Below are positions 43,976 to 56,935 of a DNA stretch of 64,000 nt, one piece after another (positions within the stretch are counted from its first letter, which is position 1; the number at the start of each line of letters is the position of its first letter). Source of the DNA: Atrina japonica. Its lineage: Eukaryota > Mollusca > Bivalvia > Pterioida > Pinnidae. The notes beneath the pieces were generated by a model, which was given only the letters and a program-made list of their open reading frames with translations, was not told the DNA's origin and ran no database searches. The stretch lies in NCBI GenBank assembly GCA_030159075.1, contig BROG01000908.1, forward strand, positions 1 to 64,000. The letters run 5' to 3'. The position numbers were made by a program, and so were the translations under genes.

Positions 43976-46421
43976 AGTTAAATCAATATGCGTTGCTAAT
44001 GTTAACATTGTCCTCTGTATGTGTTGCTATTGTTAACATTGTCCTCTGTATGTGTTGCTAATGTTAACATTGTCCTCTGTATGTGTTGCTGTTGTTAACA
44101 TTGTCCTCTGTATGTGTTGCTAATGTTAACATTGTCCTCTGTATGTGTTGCTAATGTTAACATTGTCCTCTGTATGTGTTGCTAATGTTAACATTGTCCT
44201 CTGTATGTGTTGCTTATGTTAACATTGTCCTCTGTATGTGTTGCTAATGTTAACATTGTCCTCTGTATGCGTTGCTAATGTTAACATTGTCCTCTGTATG
44301 TGTTGCTAATGTTAACATTGTCCTCTGTATGTGTTGCTAATGTTAACATTGTCCTCTGAATGTGTTGCTATTGTAAACAATGTCCTCTGTATGTGTTGCT
44401 AATGTTAACATTGTCCTTTGTATGTGTTGCTATTGTTAACATTGTCCTCTGTATGTGTGTTGCTATTGTTAACATTGTCCTCTGTATGTGTTGCTATTGT
44501 TAACATTGTCCTCTGTATGTGTTGCTATTGTTAACATTGTCCTCTGTATGTGTTGCTATTGTTAACATTGTCCTCTGTATGTGTTGCTATTGTTAACATT
44601 GTCCTCTGTATGTGTTGTTATGTCATATTAACACTGTACTATATATGTGTTGCTATGTCATATTAACACTGTACTATATATGTGTGTTGCTATGTCATAT
44701 TAACATTGTACTCTGTGTGTTGCTATGTCATGATATAACAGTAATCTATATAAGTGTTGTTATGTCATATCAACATTGTACTCTATGTTGCTATGCCATA
44801 TTAACACTACTCTATGTTGCTATGTCATATTAACATTGTACTCTGTGTGTTGCTATGTCATATTAACATTGTACTCTGTGTGTTGCTATGTCATGATATA
44901 ACAGTTAGGGCTCTACGATTCATACCAGCTTCTACTAGCCTTTGGCTAGTAAAACCACACTTTTTACTCGCCAACAAAAGCATGTTACTAGCCAAATCTA
45001 AATCATTTTTAAAAGATATAGATTAAGGTCTATCAACATACATGTACATCCATGAATATCCTCTACGTCATCGAGTAATGCTTTATCATTACTTTATTTA
45101 CTCTAAATAATTCAAACTCAACTGATTATGGTCACCCGCATTACCTACATGTAACATACAGATTTGACAAGTCTGTGTTGTTCATTTGAGGGTACTGTTA
45201 TGGACATTGTTGCTAATCATTGCTGAAATTGACACCCTAGAATTGTTCAATTGTAGTCGAACATATATAAATTTCATTCTCAGAAAACTGATCTGTCAGT
45301 AGCCCCGTCAATCATAACTGAAATATAATTTGATCTTTGCAACCTGTGTGATGTTTCAGATCTTATTGCACTAGTGATTGTGGAAATCATTTCGGCACAT
45401 CTTACATCATTATCATAGCTTGGGGAAATATCAAGACAATTTTTTCTCTGTAAAAGTAAAATATGTTTGAATTTATAAATGGCATTTTTTCTTTTGCTAT
45501 AAGATAGGCCGTATTAAATTTAATTTTTAATTCTATAGCAGTTTTCTCCGATTGTTTTTCAACAACCTTGTCGAAAGAGTGAAGATGGCTTATTAAACAT
45601 GTACGATTTTTTAGCTCTCGCCGATACTAAATTAGAACACTTTTCGTGTTTTGACTCTTGTTATGATAGACCAGACTTTTACGTTTGAACCTTTTCTTTC
45701 CAGTTACAAATTCGGTTTTACCAGCGATGTCTTGCCCTACTTCTCTACACAAATCGTTTTCGGAGTCATGAATAAGCCAAGAAAATTCTGATTTCCAAGT
45801 GTCTTGGAATTTTCATTGTTGTAAATTCCGAAACAGACGGATTATCATCTGGAGATCTAGACCTCTCGTTTGCCGAACTTGTTTCTGGTTGAGAAGTTTC
45901 ATTATCTACGGGCTCATTCGATTTATTCAATGTAAAAAAAAATTCGTTAGAAGATTTTGTTTCTTGTGCATCTTGACTTTTCAAAGTGTTTAAAGTGAAT
46001 AGATCAATAGTGTCTTAGTCAATCGCGCGCTTTAAAAGATAGGAATTTTACATTACGATGGCTTGCTATAAAAGAGAAAATATCACCGGACAGGAGACAA
46101 TTTTTTTCCGGAAATTTTTCACTCGCGACCTGGCGACAGGTTTGAGATCTTTACTCGCATTTCAGAATTGTTACTCGCAAATGCGAGTAAATTACTCGCA
46201 CTGTAGAGCCCTGAACAGTAATCTATATAAGTGTTGTTATGTCATATCAACATTGTACTCTATGTTGCTATGTCATATTAACATGTACTCTGTATTTGTT
46301 GCTATGTCATATTAACACTGTACTCTGTATGTGTTGCTATGTCATATTAACACTGTACTCTATATGTTGCTATGTCATAATAACACTGTACTCTATGTTT
46401 TTCAATACTGCAGTGTTGACA
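43976..46421. repeat. Minisatellite, 31-bp then about 35-bp units, split by an insertion
   Basis: 43976-44620 has about 20 copies of 'tgtgttgctaatgttaacat' + 'tgtcctctgta'. From 44620 the unit becomes 'tgttgctatgtcatattaac' + 'actgtactctgta'. The second type resumes after the 44906-46213 element and runs to about 46421. Confidence 0.93.
44906..46213. mobile_element. hAT-like non-autonomous element (1.3 kb)
   Basis: The left end is 'tagggctctacgattc' and the right end the reverse complement of 'cagggctctacagtgcg'. AACAGT is duplicated on both sides (44900-44905 and 46214-46219), and the uninterrupted target is visible in another array unit near 44740. Subterminal repeats of 'actcgc' and 'ctagcc' lie at both ends. 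A 72-codon minus-strand frame (45984-45766), acidic and Ser-rich, is not recognisable as transposase. Confidence 0.75.
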
Positions 46422-47514
46422 TTGTAGTTCAACCTAACATCACAAGACTGGTTGTATAGCAGACATTGTATCATGATCATCTTTTTTTAATAAAAGTGAC
46501 AATTTATGATAGGTATATGTATCCATAGTAACAATAAATCCTTAAGGAATGACTCCACCCCAGATGAAAATATTGTACATAGACAACATGACAGGTATAT
46601 GTATCCATAGTAACAATAAATCCCTTAGGAATGACTCCACCCAGGATTAAAATATTGAACATAGACAACATCATTTTATTACTTGTCACCATGCTGTGTT
46701 GACATTCTCAAGTCTGGGTACAAAGAACAACAAATTCATTAATCTTACACACAATTGGATGTCTGTGCTCTCAAGGATTTTCCTGTCTTCTGATGACTGT
46801 TTTGTTAGTTTGATAATGTATTTTGTGTCTAGTAAATTCTGGATTCTGTAAGTAAAACATTCAAATGCATTAGACAACTATCTAAATCATTGTCTTTCTA
46901 CAACTTGACAGACTTTGCACTGTTTTCTGTTATGATCTATCTCTATATTATTAATATATTTTTATTAAGTCTATTTTTGTTATTCATCATGCAGAGACCT
47001 GTACTATATTCATTTAATGTTTTTTCTTGAGTCATTTAAGCTATTACAAACATACAATTTATCTTTATCATATAGCTAAGGGGTACATATGTAAGTGTCA
47101 TAATGATATGGGAAATGATTTAAAATGATTCAATAAGTCATCTGGAATACTCTTAAATCCTTCAGACATGCTTTTGCAGGTGTTATTGTACCTCACTCTA
47201 TGTGTTAATATAAAAGTGATCTTGTATAGAATTATAGTTATAATGGAGGAACCACAGGTAGCATGACCAGCAGGTAATTATATATGTCACCCCCAAGGAT
47301 AACACATGACCTGGTCCATGACAGTGAGCTTAAGTAGAGTCTATTTTGTGGTAGGGGAAGTAAGTACATGGGATCTTATTGGTAAATGAGAGCACTGACC
47401 TCTGAATTACCCTGAATTACCTTGACAACAAATTAAATATCTGCTTATGGTATATCTGACTGGAACGTAAAAATGCAGAATACTTAAACATAGCATTCAA
47501 TGTAAAAAGATTTT
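46422..47514. other. Unassigned, with an 85-bp duplication
   Basis: Two direct copies of about 85 bp at 46507-46675 ('aggtatatgtatccatagta' + 'acaataaatcc...'), about 93% identical by eye. No gene supported. Confidence 0.4.
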
Positions 47515-48792
47515 TATAAAGTACACCAGTATCCAGCTGTTTTATGCTGTTTTAGATTTTATCAAATACACCAGTATCCAGCTGTTCTATACTGTTTTAG
47601 ATTTTATCAAATACACCAGTATCCAGCTGTTCTATGCTGTTTTAGATTTTATCAAATACACCAGTATCCAGCTGTTTTATGCTGTTTTAGATTTTATCAA
47701 ATACACCAGTATCCAGCTGTTCTATACTGTTTTAGATTTTATCAAATACACCAGTATCCAGCTGTTCTATACTGTTTTAGATTTTATCAAATACACCAGT
47801 ATCCAGCTGTTCTATGCTGTTTTAGATTTTATCAAATACACCAGTATCCAGCTGTTTTATGCTGTTTTAGATTTTATAAAAAAATACACCAGTATCCAGC
47901 TGTTTTATACTGTTTTAGATTTTATCAAATACACCAGTATCCAGCTGTTCTATACTGTTTTAGATTTTATCAAATACACCAGTATCCAGCTGTTTTATAC
48001 TGTTTTAGATTTTTTTAGATTTTATCAAATACACCAGTATCCAGCTGTTCTATACTGTTTTAGATTTTATCAAATACACCAGTATCCAGCTGTTTTATGC
48101 TGTTTTAGATTTTATCAAATACACCAGTATCCAGCTGTTTTATACTGTTTTAGATTTTATCAAATACACCAGTATCCAGCTGTTTTATACTGTTTTAGAT
48201 TTTATCAAATACACCAGTATCCAGCTGTTTTATACTGTTTTAGATTTTATCAAATACACCAGTATCCAGCTGTTTTATACTGTTTTAGATTTTATCAAAT
48301 ACACCAGTATCCAGCTGTTTTATACTGTTTTAGATTTTATCAAATACACCAGTATCCAGCTGTTTTATACTGCTTTAGATTTTATCAAATACACCAGTAT
48401 CCAGCTGTTTTATACTGCTTTAGATTTTATCAAATACACCAGTATCCAGCTGTTTTATACTGTTTTAGATTTTATAAAATACACCAGTATCCAGCTGTTC
48501 TATACTGTTTTAGATTTTATCAAATACACCAGTATCCAGCTGTTTTATACTGTTTTAGATTTTATAAAATACACCAGTATCCAGCTGTTTTATACTGTTT
48601 TAGATTTTAAAAATACACCAGTATCCAGCTGTTTTATGCTGTTTTAGATTTTATCAAATACACCAGTATCCAGCTGTTTTATACTGTTTTAGATTTTATA
48701 AAATACACCAGTATCCAGCTGTTTTATGCTGTTTTAGATTTTATCAAATACACCAGTATCTAGCTGTTTTATTCTGTTTTAGATTTTTAAAA
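47515..48792. repeat. Minisatellite, 45-bp unit, 28 copies
   Basis: 'caaatacaccagtatccagc' + 'tgttttatactgttttagat' + 'tttat'. Variants are ttct/tttt, atact/atgct, and ttatc/ttata. Confidence 0.97.
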
Positions 48793-49087
48793 GTTGATTA
48801 ATCATAAGGGAGGGGGGTTAGTGTCTGTATTTATTTGACTAAGCATATCTGTCATTTTATATTGTGACACAAATATAGATAAATTATTATCTTGTGCTGA
48901 TTTATTACATTCATGGCAAATAATATATTCTTGTTGCTATCATGATATCTACTATTAGTTTTGTGAATCTAATTGAATTGGTTGTTAGCGTACTCATGTT
49001 GCATCAGGAAATATTAAGACTCAAGAGAATGATATAAAATTTGAAACATTATCATATTCAGGTATTGTATATACATGTACATTGTAC

Positions 49088-50610
49088 CAGTGTTCTAGGA
49101 TTTTCCTGCATTTTCAACTTTACAAGGGAAAGTTCATACTTGAAAATGACTTTCCCACAACCCAACTTAACTTTCCCTGACTTATTTTGTACATTAAGTT
49201 TCACATAATTGCTCTTTGAATTTATATATTTGTGTTATAACTTGTCATAGGAAACAAATTTCAGATAATCCATTTAAAATGAAAAAAATATAAAGGAAAT
49301 GCATGTCAAAACTTGCACTTCTTTGAAAAATATTTATAGTAAAGTGTTTTTTAATGTTTATCTTCCTTGACTGTGATTGTTGCACCACAATTAAACACCC
49401 ATTTACAAGAATTCAAATGGAAAAAGCCAAGGTTTCCATGTACATACTATATGATTTGTGTCTGTGTTGTATATTGTGTACGGATTGTGTATAACATCTA
49501 CCGATCATAAAATACTGTAAGCTGATGCTCTTCATTTTCTGAATTTTAACCCCCTTCCCCAAAAAAGCATAATTAATTGCCAAGCGGGCTGATTTTTAAC
49601 TCATTTCAAATTGAGTTGCTCAAAAGCTATTTTAATATCAATTGAATTCTAAATATGAATTGATGAAGCAAGTGATGTACATGTATCTACTTTGATTCTA
49701 ACGACATGCTGAAAAATAAAACAGTAGACCTAAAAACAATATGCTAGAGAACAACTATATGGCAGAGCTGTAAAACAGCTGATGTTTATGTTAAAATTAC
49801 TTTTCACCCAGAAACTTGTTTACACCCGAGTGTAATGATTTATACAATAAACTGAAACGGATTAAATTTTACATGTATATGTTTTCTAAATACTTTGAAA
49901 GATTTCAATAGATCTATCAATGTTTAATTAAAGAAAATTATAATTTACAGCATAAAGTAAGCCTAACATACATTTACAAAGCTAACAGGTGCAATGATTC
50001 CATCGTGGAGATGTTCATGTCAAAATAAGGGACTTTCTCCCAAGTTCCAGTCATCGTGTTTTTCGTTTCAAATGGATACATGTTTCAAGCTGAATAATGA
50101 TTTGAAATTTTGAATGAAGAAAATTTACTTGTTTTAAATACAAGTGATCTTTTTCTATTCTTTAGTTTTCAAAATTGTCCTCTATTTCCAAGCCACCAAA
50201 GTTTTCCTTTTGATAGTTTACCTTGTTCAAGACGGAAATCGGAAAACGAAGAGCAATACAGGCAAAATTAAAATCTGAATTTTCATTGGATGATAAAATT
50301 ATTTTTTATGACGTAAGGATCATATCTATTTTAGTTCTAAAAATGCAGTGATGGGATTTCCCTGTGTTGCAAAGCAGAGAAACATCAGGTATCGACTGCA
50401 TTCGTACTGAAATGCCAACTTATTTCATATACAAAAAACAAATTTACAGTCAGTAATAAAAGAAATTCATGCATTTATTTATTTTAATTATTATTAATAA
50501 TTATTATTATTATTATTATGCCCACGGGTAATACGAGGTTGAAAATTGACTTTCCTGTTTCAAATATTGACTTGCCACGGGTGACGGGAGATAGGAATCC
50601 TAGAACACTG
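49088..50610. mobile_element. hAT-like non-autonomous element (1.5 kb)
   Basis: The left end 'cagtgttctaggattttcct' and the right end (reverse complement of 'cagtgttctaggattcctat') are inverted over about 20 bp. 'gaaaatgactttcc' near the left and 'gaaaattgactttcc' near the right add a subterminal match. No convincing target duplication and no transposase frame. Confidence 0.65.
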
Positions 50611-50971
50611 TGTATGTAACCATGGTAAGTAAAATGTTGGAGTATACACTGCATGTTTGTTGTACTTCAACTAACCTTAAATCTGCAGGTAAAATGCTAT
50701 ATGTATGTGCTCACCTGACAGACCAAGTAACTGTACTGATTAAGGAATACATTGACCATGTCAATACTTAGATACAATGGTTAGGGTCAGTATACTACTT
50801 TGTGTATGTGCTTCAAGACATTTTTGTTTTGTGAATTTCATTCTTCTCAAAGGACTGAAGGAGATTTCTGAACAAATATAATTTCAACAGTTTGTTGTCA
50901 TATGTTCATCTAGTGCTTTGTATTAAATGTGTATTTTGTCGCGATATCCTGGTTTTCTCTCTCTCTGTCTC

Positions 50972-51031
<60 letters not shown>

Positions 51032-52189
51032 TAACATGCCTGCAGGCCTATATGCTAACACACATGTTGGTTCATGGTTTTATTGTTGTTTTGACTACAA
51101 TCTCCAAACAGATACAATAAACACTTATATGGACTTAGCATTGCAGAATATATCTGTCCAGCAATTGACATCAATGGCAATAAAATTGTCTATCATGTTT
51201 ATGCATGCAGAATCAACTTCAGTGTGAATTTCAGTTTCATGAAATCTATGGTTACATACATGGAATGAGATATTACAGGTGTGATAGACAGAATTTACCT
51301 GTTCAACAACATGTACATATGACAGTATGTGTATGAGCACTATATGTACCTTTTATTGGGCAATTAGAGCTCCCTAGGGCTGGATTGGTTTAACCAATAA
51401 AATATAGTTTATTACAAACACAAACTAGATTTCCACATTGTCTTAATATATTTAGTGAAATGTAACAAGATACTACATGTATAGTGTCCCAGTCAAACAC
51501 ATATTTATCTCTCTTAGCTCTCTCTAATTAATACAATTTGATAATGAGCAGGTCAGTGGGATCTTTGTCAGATCTTTCCTGAGGTAAGATTTTACCTGTG
51601 GTATATCAATTACTTAACCATGTGACCCAAGCAGGTGACAGTATTTGATAGATAATTTGAAAGTTTTATCAAGAAATGAAATTGATTACCCAAAGGTTGG
51701 ACGGTTAAGTAATACAAAACAAAATCAAAATATTTGTATACCAGAGGTGATATGGTGAAATTTTATATCAACTGAAAAGTAATCCTTAATTTAAAGCTTA
51801 AGGCTGTAGTGTTTACTCTTTTGTTTACATATTTACATTAACCACAGTGACAAAGCAAATATAAGTGTTGACACCAGGTAGCTGTAACCTGTTTACTATT
51901 TTTATGCCGTTAAGATCAAAGGTTATGTGTGTTATTGTGGTGAGTTAGTCTTTATACTTTTCTGTCCACATTTTTAATCTTGTATAACCATACACAATAG
52001 AGTGTTTTATGTTGGGGAAATGAAGATGCTGTGTTTTTCAATAATGTATAATTTTCCACAAAGGTTTATTTTATAGATCTCAATAAATGTCAAAAGAAAT
52101 AAAAATCTTAAATGCACCAGTGCCAAAACATTGTAAGAAATTTATTGAGTCAGCTAGCAATGTCGCCATCAAGGGTGACTTCTTAGAAC
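50611..52189. other. Unassigned, with a (TC)n(CA)n tract
   Basis: Compound microsatellite at 50956-51031. Open frames over it are artefacts. No gene supported. Confidence 0.35.
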
Positions 52190-52692
52190 AAGATATAATT
52201 TCACCCCTGTACTCCTGAAGTCATTATAATTAGAACAACCATCATTTCACCCCATTACTCCTGAAGTCATTAGAACAACCATCATTTCACCCCGTTACTC
52301 CTGAAGTCATTAGAACAACCATCATTTCTCCCCTGTACTCCTGAAGTCATTAGAACAACCATCATTTCACCCCTGTACTCCTGAAGTCATTAGAACAACC
52401 ATCATTTCACCCCGTTACTCCAGAAAGTCATTAGAACAACCATCATTTCACCCTGTTACTCCTGAAGTCATTAGAACAACCAGCATTTCACCCCGTTACT
52501 CCTGAAGTCATTAGAACAACCATCATTTCTCCCCTGTACTCCTGAAGTCATTAGAACAACCATCATTTCACCCCTGTACTCCTGAAGTCATTAGAACAAC
52601 CATCATTTCACCCCTGTACTCCTGAAGTCATTAGAACAACCATCATTTCACCCCTGTACTCCTGAAGTCATTAGAACAACCATCATTTCGCC
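52190..52692. repeat. Minisatellite, 40-bp unit, 12 copies
   Basis: 'ctgaagtcattagaacaacc' + 'atcatttcacccctgtactc'. It is followed by a degenerate 'gtcagtagagtgggg' repeat to about 52810. Confidence 0.96.
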
Positions 52693-53482
52693 ACCCCACT
52701 ATAGTAAGGAGTCTTATGTCAGTAGAGTGGGGGATCCACTCTGTGCCAGTATAATGGGAACTCTTGTGTCAGTAGAGTGGGGACATTTATGCCAGTGGAT
52801 TGGTAACTCTTATGCCAATAACACAATATTCATGTCTAAAACAGTACATTTGTACCACCATTTAAATTCTCATCCAACATATTGATGGCCTTCACCTTTC
52901 ATGCCTATCGCTTAAGTAACTTTCATGAAATGAACAGTTATCTGTAATGTTTATGTTCTCTCTAATTACTGCCACCAACAAACAGACTGTTGGTTATCTC
53001 AGAACTGATGTACAATTAACAGTGCTTGAAGATACTGTATGTCCATAAACTGACCAGAGCAGGTAGAATTTAGTGACAATTACTTCAAGGTAATGACCTG
53101 GTCAAAAGCTGTATCTGAGCAATAAAATTGAAGGTTTAGATAGATAACTGATTGTACCTTATCTTTTTAAATGACCTCTGTTGACCAAATGTATCCACCA
53201 TGAAATTGAACTTCAGGGATTGGTCACTAACTTCAGCTAAAGGGAGGTTTACTAATTAAAAGGATGCATGCTTCATTGACAGTGAGATCTAGTGCAGGTT
53301 CTATTTAGTAGTGGTATGACTTCTGTTATAGTGAAGGGATCAGCATCACAAGTGTGGGAAAAGTTCTATCTTTAGGTATTCAGGTGGTAGTCATACAGTC
53401 TGTGTATTATCTCAATGTTGTCAAGAGATATCTTTGTTTAAAGACATTTCACTTTGTTTACCCTATATTGCCTCATTAACAG
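52693..53482. other. Unassigned
   Basis: No gene; a degenerate short repeat at its left end only. Confidence 0.3.
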
Positions 53483-53511
53483 AGGAATCCAATATTGGCA
53501 TTACTGAGGAG
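53483..53511 (+). CDS. Candidate micro-exon (29 bp)
   Basis: 'cctcattaacag' precedes and 'gtaagtgg' follows. One frame reads 'ESNIGITEE' after two bases that would complete an incoming codon. The candidate exon at 19647 leaves exactly one base over, so phases agree. A second frame is also open. Small size makes this weak. Confidence 0.22.
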
Positions 53512-53537
53512 GTAAGTGGCAGTAGTATCCTGTTGTA

Positions 53538-54090
53538 GAGAAAAATATAGTCTGTCAAAAATATAGTCTGTCAAAAATATAATCTGTCAAAGTATAGTCT
53601 GTCAAATATAGTCTGTCAAAGTATAGTCTGTCAAAAATATAGTCTGTCAAAGTATAGTCTGTCAAAAATATAGTCTGTCAAAATATAGCCTGTCAAAATA
53701 TAGTCTGTCAAAAATATAGTCTGTCAAAATATAGTCTGTCAAATATAGTCTGTCAAATATAGTCTGTCAAAATATAGTCTGTCAAAAATATAGTCTGTCA
53801 AAGTATAGTCTGTCAAAATATAGTCTGTCAAAAATATAGTCTGTCAAAAATATAGTCTGTCCAAAATATAGTCTGTCAAAGTATAGTCTGTCAAAAATAT
53901 AGTCTGTCCAAAAATATAGTCCGTCAAAAATATAATCAGTCAAAATATAGTCTGTCAATAATGTAGTCCATCAGAAATATAGTCAATAAAAAATATAGTC
54001 TTTCCAATATATAATCCATCAAAAATACAGTCCATCCAAAAACATATCGGTAGTCTCAAAATATTGTCTTTCAAAATATAGTCTGTCACC
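53538..54090. repeat. Minisatellite, 15-16-bp unit, about 30 copies
   Basis: 'aaaatatagtctgtc' with A-run length changes, decaying after 53930. Confidence 0.95.
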
Positions 54091-54189
54091 TTGACATTTT
54101 GAAGTAAAATGCTTATTTTTTTCTTCTGTAAGTATTGATAACACTATGAGGTCTGTAAATAATCTGTGGGTATACATAATTGACTTTTT

Positions 54190-54695
54190 CTAGGACTAGT
54201 CAAAATTGCAACCCAAGTCTTGCAGGACACAGAGGATTTTGACTTGAAAGTATTTGGCATTTGTTCATTCCCATAATCGCCTGATGATAGCTAGATTGGT
54301 CTGTTCTATTAGCTGCACATCCTGGTAAACTGTAATCACAGGTCCTAAAACAACTCGCAGGGTAGATACCTATGTCACCACCTATGAAATAGATAAAAAA
54401 TAAATAAAGTTAAATTTATCTAAATATTTGAAAAATGAAAAATCTGTGTCATGGCTTATGGAAAAAAATAAATAAAGTTAAATTTACATTGTATCTAAAT
54501 ATTTAAAAAATGAAAAACCTATGTCACTGCTTATGAAATAGATAAAAAAAAAAAGTTTAATTTATTTAAATATTTAAAAAATAAATGGATGGACAACCTA
54601 AAAATACTTCATTTCTAATGATTGACTGATTTACTTTTTGTTTTGTGGATATGACTCCCCAGATTCTGACCCTGGGGTTCTACTGACAGCCCTGA
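54190..54695. mobile_element. Decayed dispersed repeat, copy B
   Basis: Matches copy A at 14463-14700 and its tail at 15395-15535. An internal A/T-rich stretch here is tandemly repeated three times ('ataaataaagttaaattta' + 'aaaaatgaaaaa'). Confidence 0.5.
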
Positions 54696-55694
54696 CTATA
54701 TAGAGAATGGTACCCACTCCAAATGTCTGAGAATTCAACTCAGCTTCAGTTCAGCTAATCCTGAATCTGCTAAGCAGACCAAGTTTAGAATATTCTGTCT
54801 GTATTTTCATTGTATATTACATGTAAGAGGTCATTTGATCTTTACTTGAAGAGACACATGTATGGCATGTAGAACTAAAAACTCTGTCATCCTCATTGAA
54901 GAGCATACTAAAAAGGTTAATAGGTCATTCCCAGTGATCTAAGACCCTCAAAATTTGGATCTTCAATAAAATGTGTATGTTACACAAATGTAAATTGAAC
55001 TTGGATAATAAGAATCAGTTTAAGATTATACAGCAGGGAAATATTGGATATTGGATTCAAAGATAGCCAGGGTATCTAATTTTAGAAATCAAGTTTGACT
55101 GACATCCAAGCCTGCTTCAGGATCTTAGGACCTGCTGTGTTAATTTTAATTCTACCTCCTCCCCATTCCTTACAAAACATGAACTGCAAAAAGAAAGACA
55201 TATTGCAACATACAGTTGTGCACTGCTGATGTTGTTTAATCATTCTCAGGGGAGTCAACCATTTGTAGTGTAGATAATTGCATTTTAATTACATACATCA
55301 AGACTGCTGTATCAGAGGGCAAACTGTGTCTAGATAGGGCAAAGAGATAAGGCCAGTAATTGTGTTGCATCATAGAGATAAGGATGCATTTCAAGGACCG
55401 GTAATTGATGCTGTATGTTACATATGCAGTTGTTTAAATTATTAGAGCTGATAATTTAAGAGGTACAAGTTTACAGTATTAAGCTCATCATCATGTGACT
55501 TTTTATCATTTACCATAAGTACTTTTATATCAAACCTCTTATATTTTCTCTTGTAAGTTTATACAAGTTTATGATAGACATCTTCATGTACATATTAATA
55601 CAATAAATATGTTGTATACTCTTAAAGTCAGCTCATGTCACTGAGTGATTAGAGCATTGTGTATTTAACAGAGATGTTTCTAACTTTTTGTTAG
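54696..55694. other. Unassigned
   Basis: A possible decayed tRNA-like SINE head at 55630-55680 ('cactgagtgattagagcatt'). No gene supported. Confidence 0.3.
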
Positions 55695-55761
55695 GAAACA
55701 TTCAGGTTCAGTCTAAGTTGAAGTTTATTTGTGGGAATTTTTACCCATTCACTTGTGAAAG
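55695..55761 (+). CDS. Candidate coding exon (67 bp)
   Basis: The acceptor context is strong: 'tctaactttttgttag', with a CTAAC-like branch motif. The donor 'gtaagtat' follows at 55762. The single open frame reads 'NIQVQSKLKFICGNFYPFTCE' after two incoming bases and leaves two bases over. An alternative acceptor after 'attcag' gives 55706-55761. Its entry phase is compatible with the one-base remainder of the 19647 exon. I do not recognise the protein. Confidence 0.33.
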
Positions 55762-55854
55762 GTAAGTATATTTCAAATCTGAAAAAAATTGTTGAGTGAG
55801 GGGAGGGGGATATCAATAAGACAACGATTTTCATAGGTAAATAGTTATTTTAAA

Positions 55855-56485
55855 CAGTGTTAGCGCTGATAGATTATTATTATAAATATCACTGCGTCAG
55901 CACTGATAGATAATTATAAATATCACCGCATCAGCACTGATAGATTATTATAATATCACCGCGTCAGCACTGATAGATTATTATAAATATTAGTGTTAGC
56001 ACTGATAGATAATTATAAATATCAAAGTGTCAGCACTGATAGATTATTCTATAAATATCACAGTGTCAGCACTGATAGATTATTATAAATATTGTCGCGT
56101 CAGCACTGATAGATTATTATAAATATCACCGCATCAGCACTTACAGATTATTATAAATATCACAGCGTCAGCACTGATAGATTATTATAAATATCACAGT
56201 GTTAGCACTGATAGATTATTATAAATATCATCGCGTCAGCTATATAATATCACAGCGTCTGCACCGCGTCAGCACTGATAGATTATTATTATGATAAATA
56301 TAAATATAGTGTTCGCTGTAGATCAGCATCACCTGAAAGATCACAGTATTAGCACTGATATTAATAAATATCACCGCTGATAGATTATTCTGTCAGCACT
56401 GATAGATTATTATAAATATCACAGTAATAGCACTGATAGATTATTATAAATATCACAGTATTAGCACTGATATATTATTATAAAT
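55855..56485. repeat. Minisatellite, about 34-bp unit, about 17 copies
   Basis: 'gcactgatagattattataa' + 'atatcaccgcgtca', degenerate, with several rearranged units near 56240-56390. Confidence 0.92.
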
Positions 56486-56489
56486 AAAC

Positions 56490-56704
56490 CATGAAGTCTC
56501 TCACCTGGTTAGTCACTTTGTTGGTTCTCTGTGTGTTGAGTGGCCATGTGAGCATCACACTTTAAACCATGAGTCTCTAACCTCTAGTCAGTGTTGGGCC
56601 TAGGTGGCTGATAGAGCATGAACTTTATTGAGTATCACACTTTAAAGCATCCATGAAGTCTCTCTAGTCCTCTAGGTCAGTGTTGGTTCTCACCTCTAGT
56701 CAGT
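56490..56704. repeat. Scrambled tandem copies of a SINE tRNA-like head
   Basis: 'gagcatcacactttaaacca' + 'tgaagtctct' and 'gtcagtgttggttctctgtg' recur about three times with internal deletions, directly upstream of a complete head at 56705. Confidence 0.65.
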
Positions 56705-56935
56705 GTTGGTTCTCTGTGGCTGAGTGGTTAGAGCATCACACTTTAAACCATGAAGTCTCTCACTGGAACCCAAGCTAACTGTATGAGAAACTTTGCCTTT
56801 ACTTGTAAAGGGTGGTGGTGGTCTGTTTCTTTATACATTGCAACCAGGTTCTCTCCTCCACCAATCAAAATTGGCCTCCACCATATCTATATAGGTTTCA
56901 TTGGTTTAAAACATCAGACCAAAACTAGATAATAT
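56705..56935 (+). mobile_element. tRNA-headed SINE, second type
   Basis: The A box 'tggctgagtgg' is at 56717-56727, with a decayed B box 'ctggaaccc' near 56763. The body 'tctcctccaccaat' (56852-56865) followed by '..aaa.ttggc.tccaccatat' matches the reverse complement of the insertion at 58738-58881. The tail is decayed. Confidence 0.6.

Noticed and set aside
45766..45984. 72-codon frame inside the hAT-like element as a transposase
   Set aside because: Acidic Ser/Asn-rich peptide without any transposase motif.
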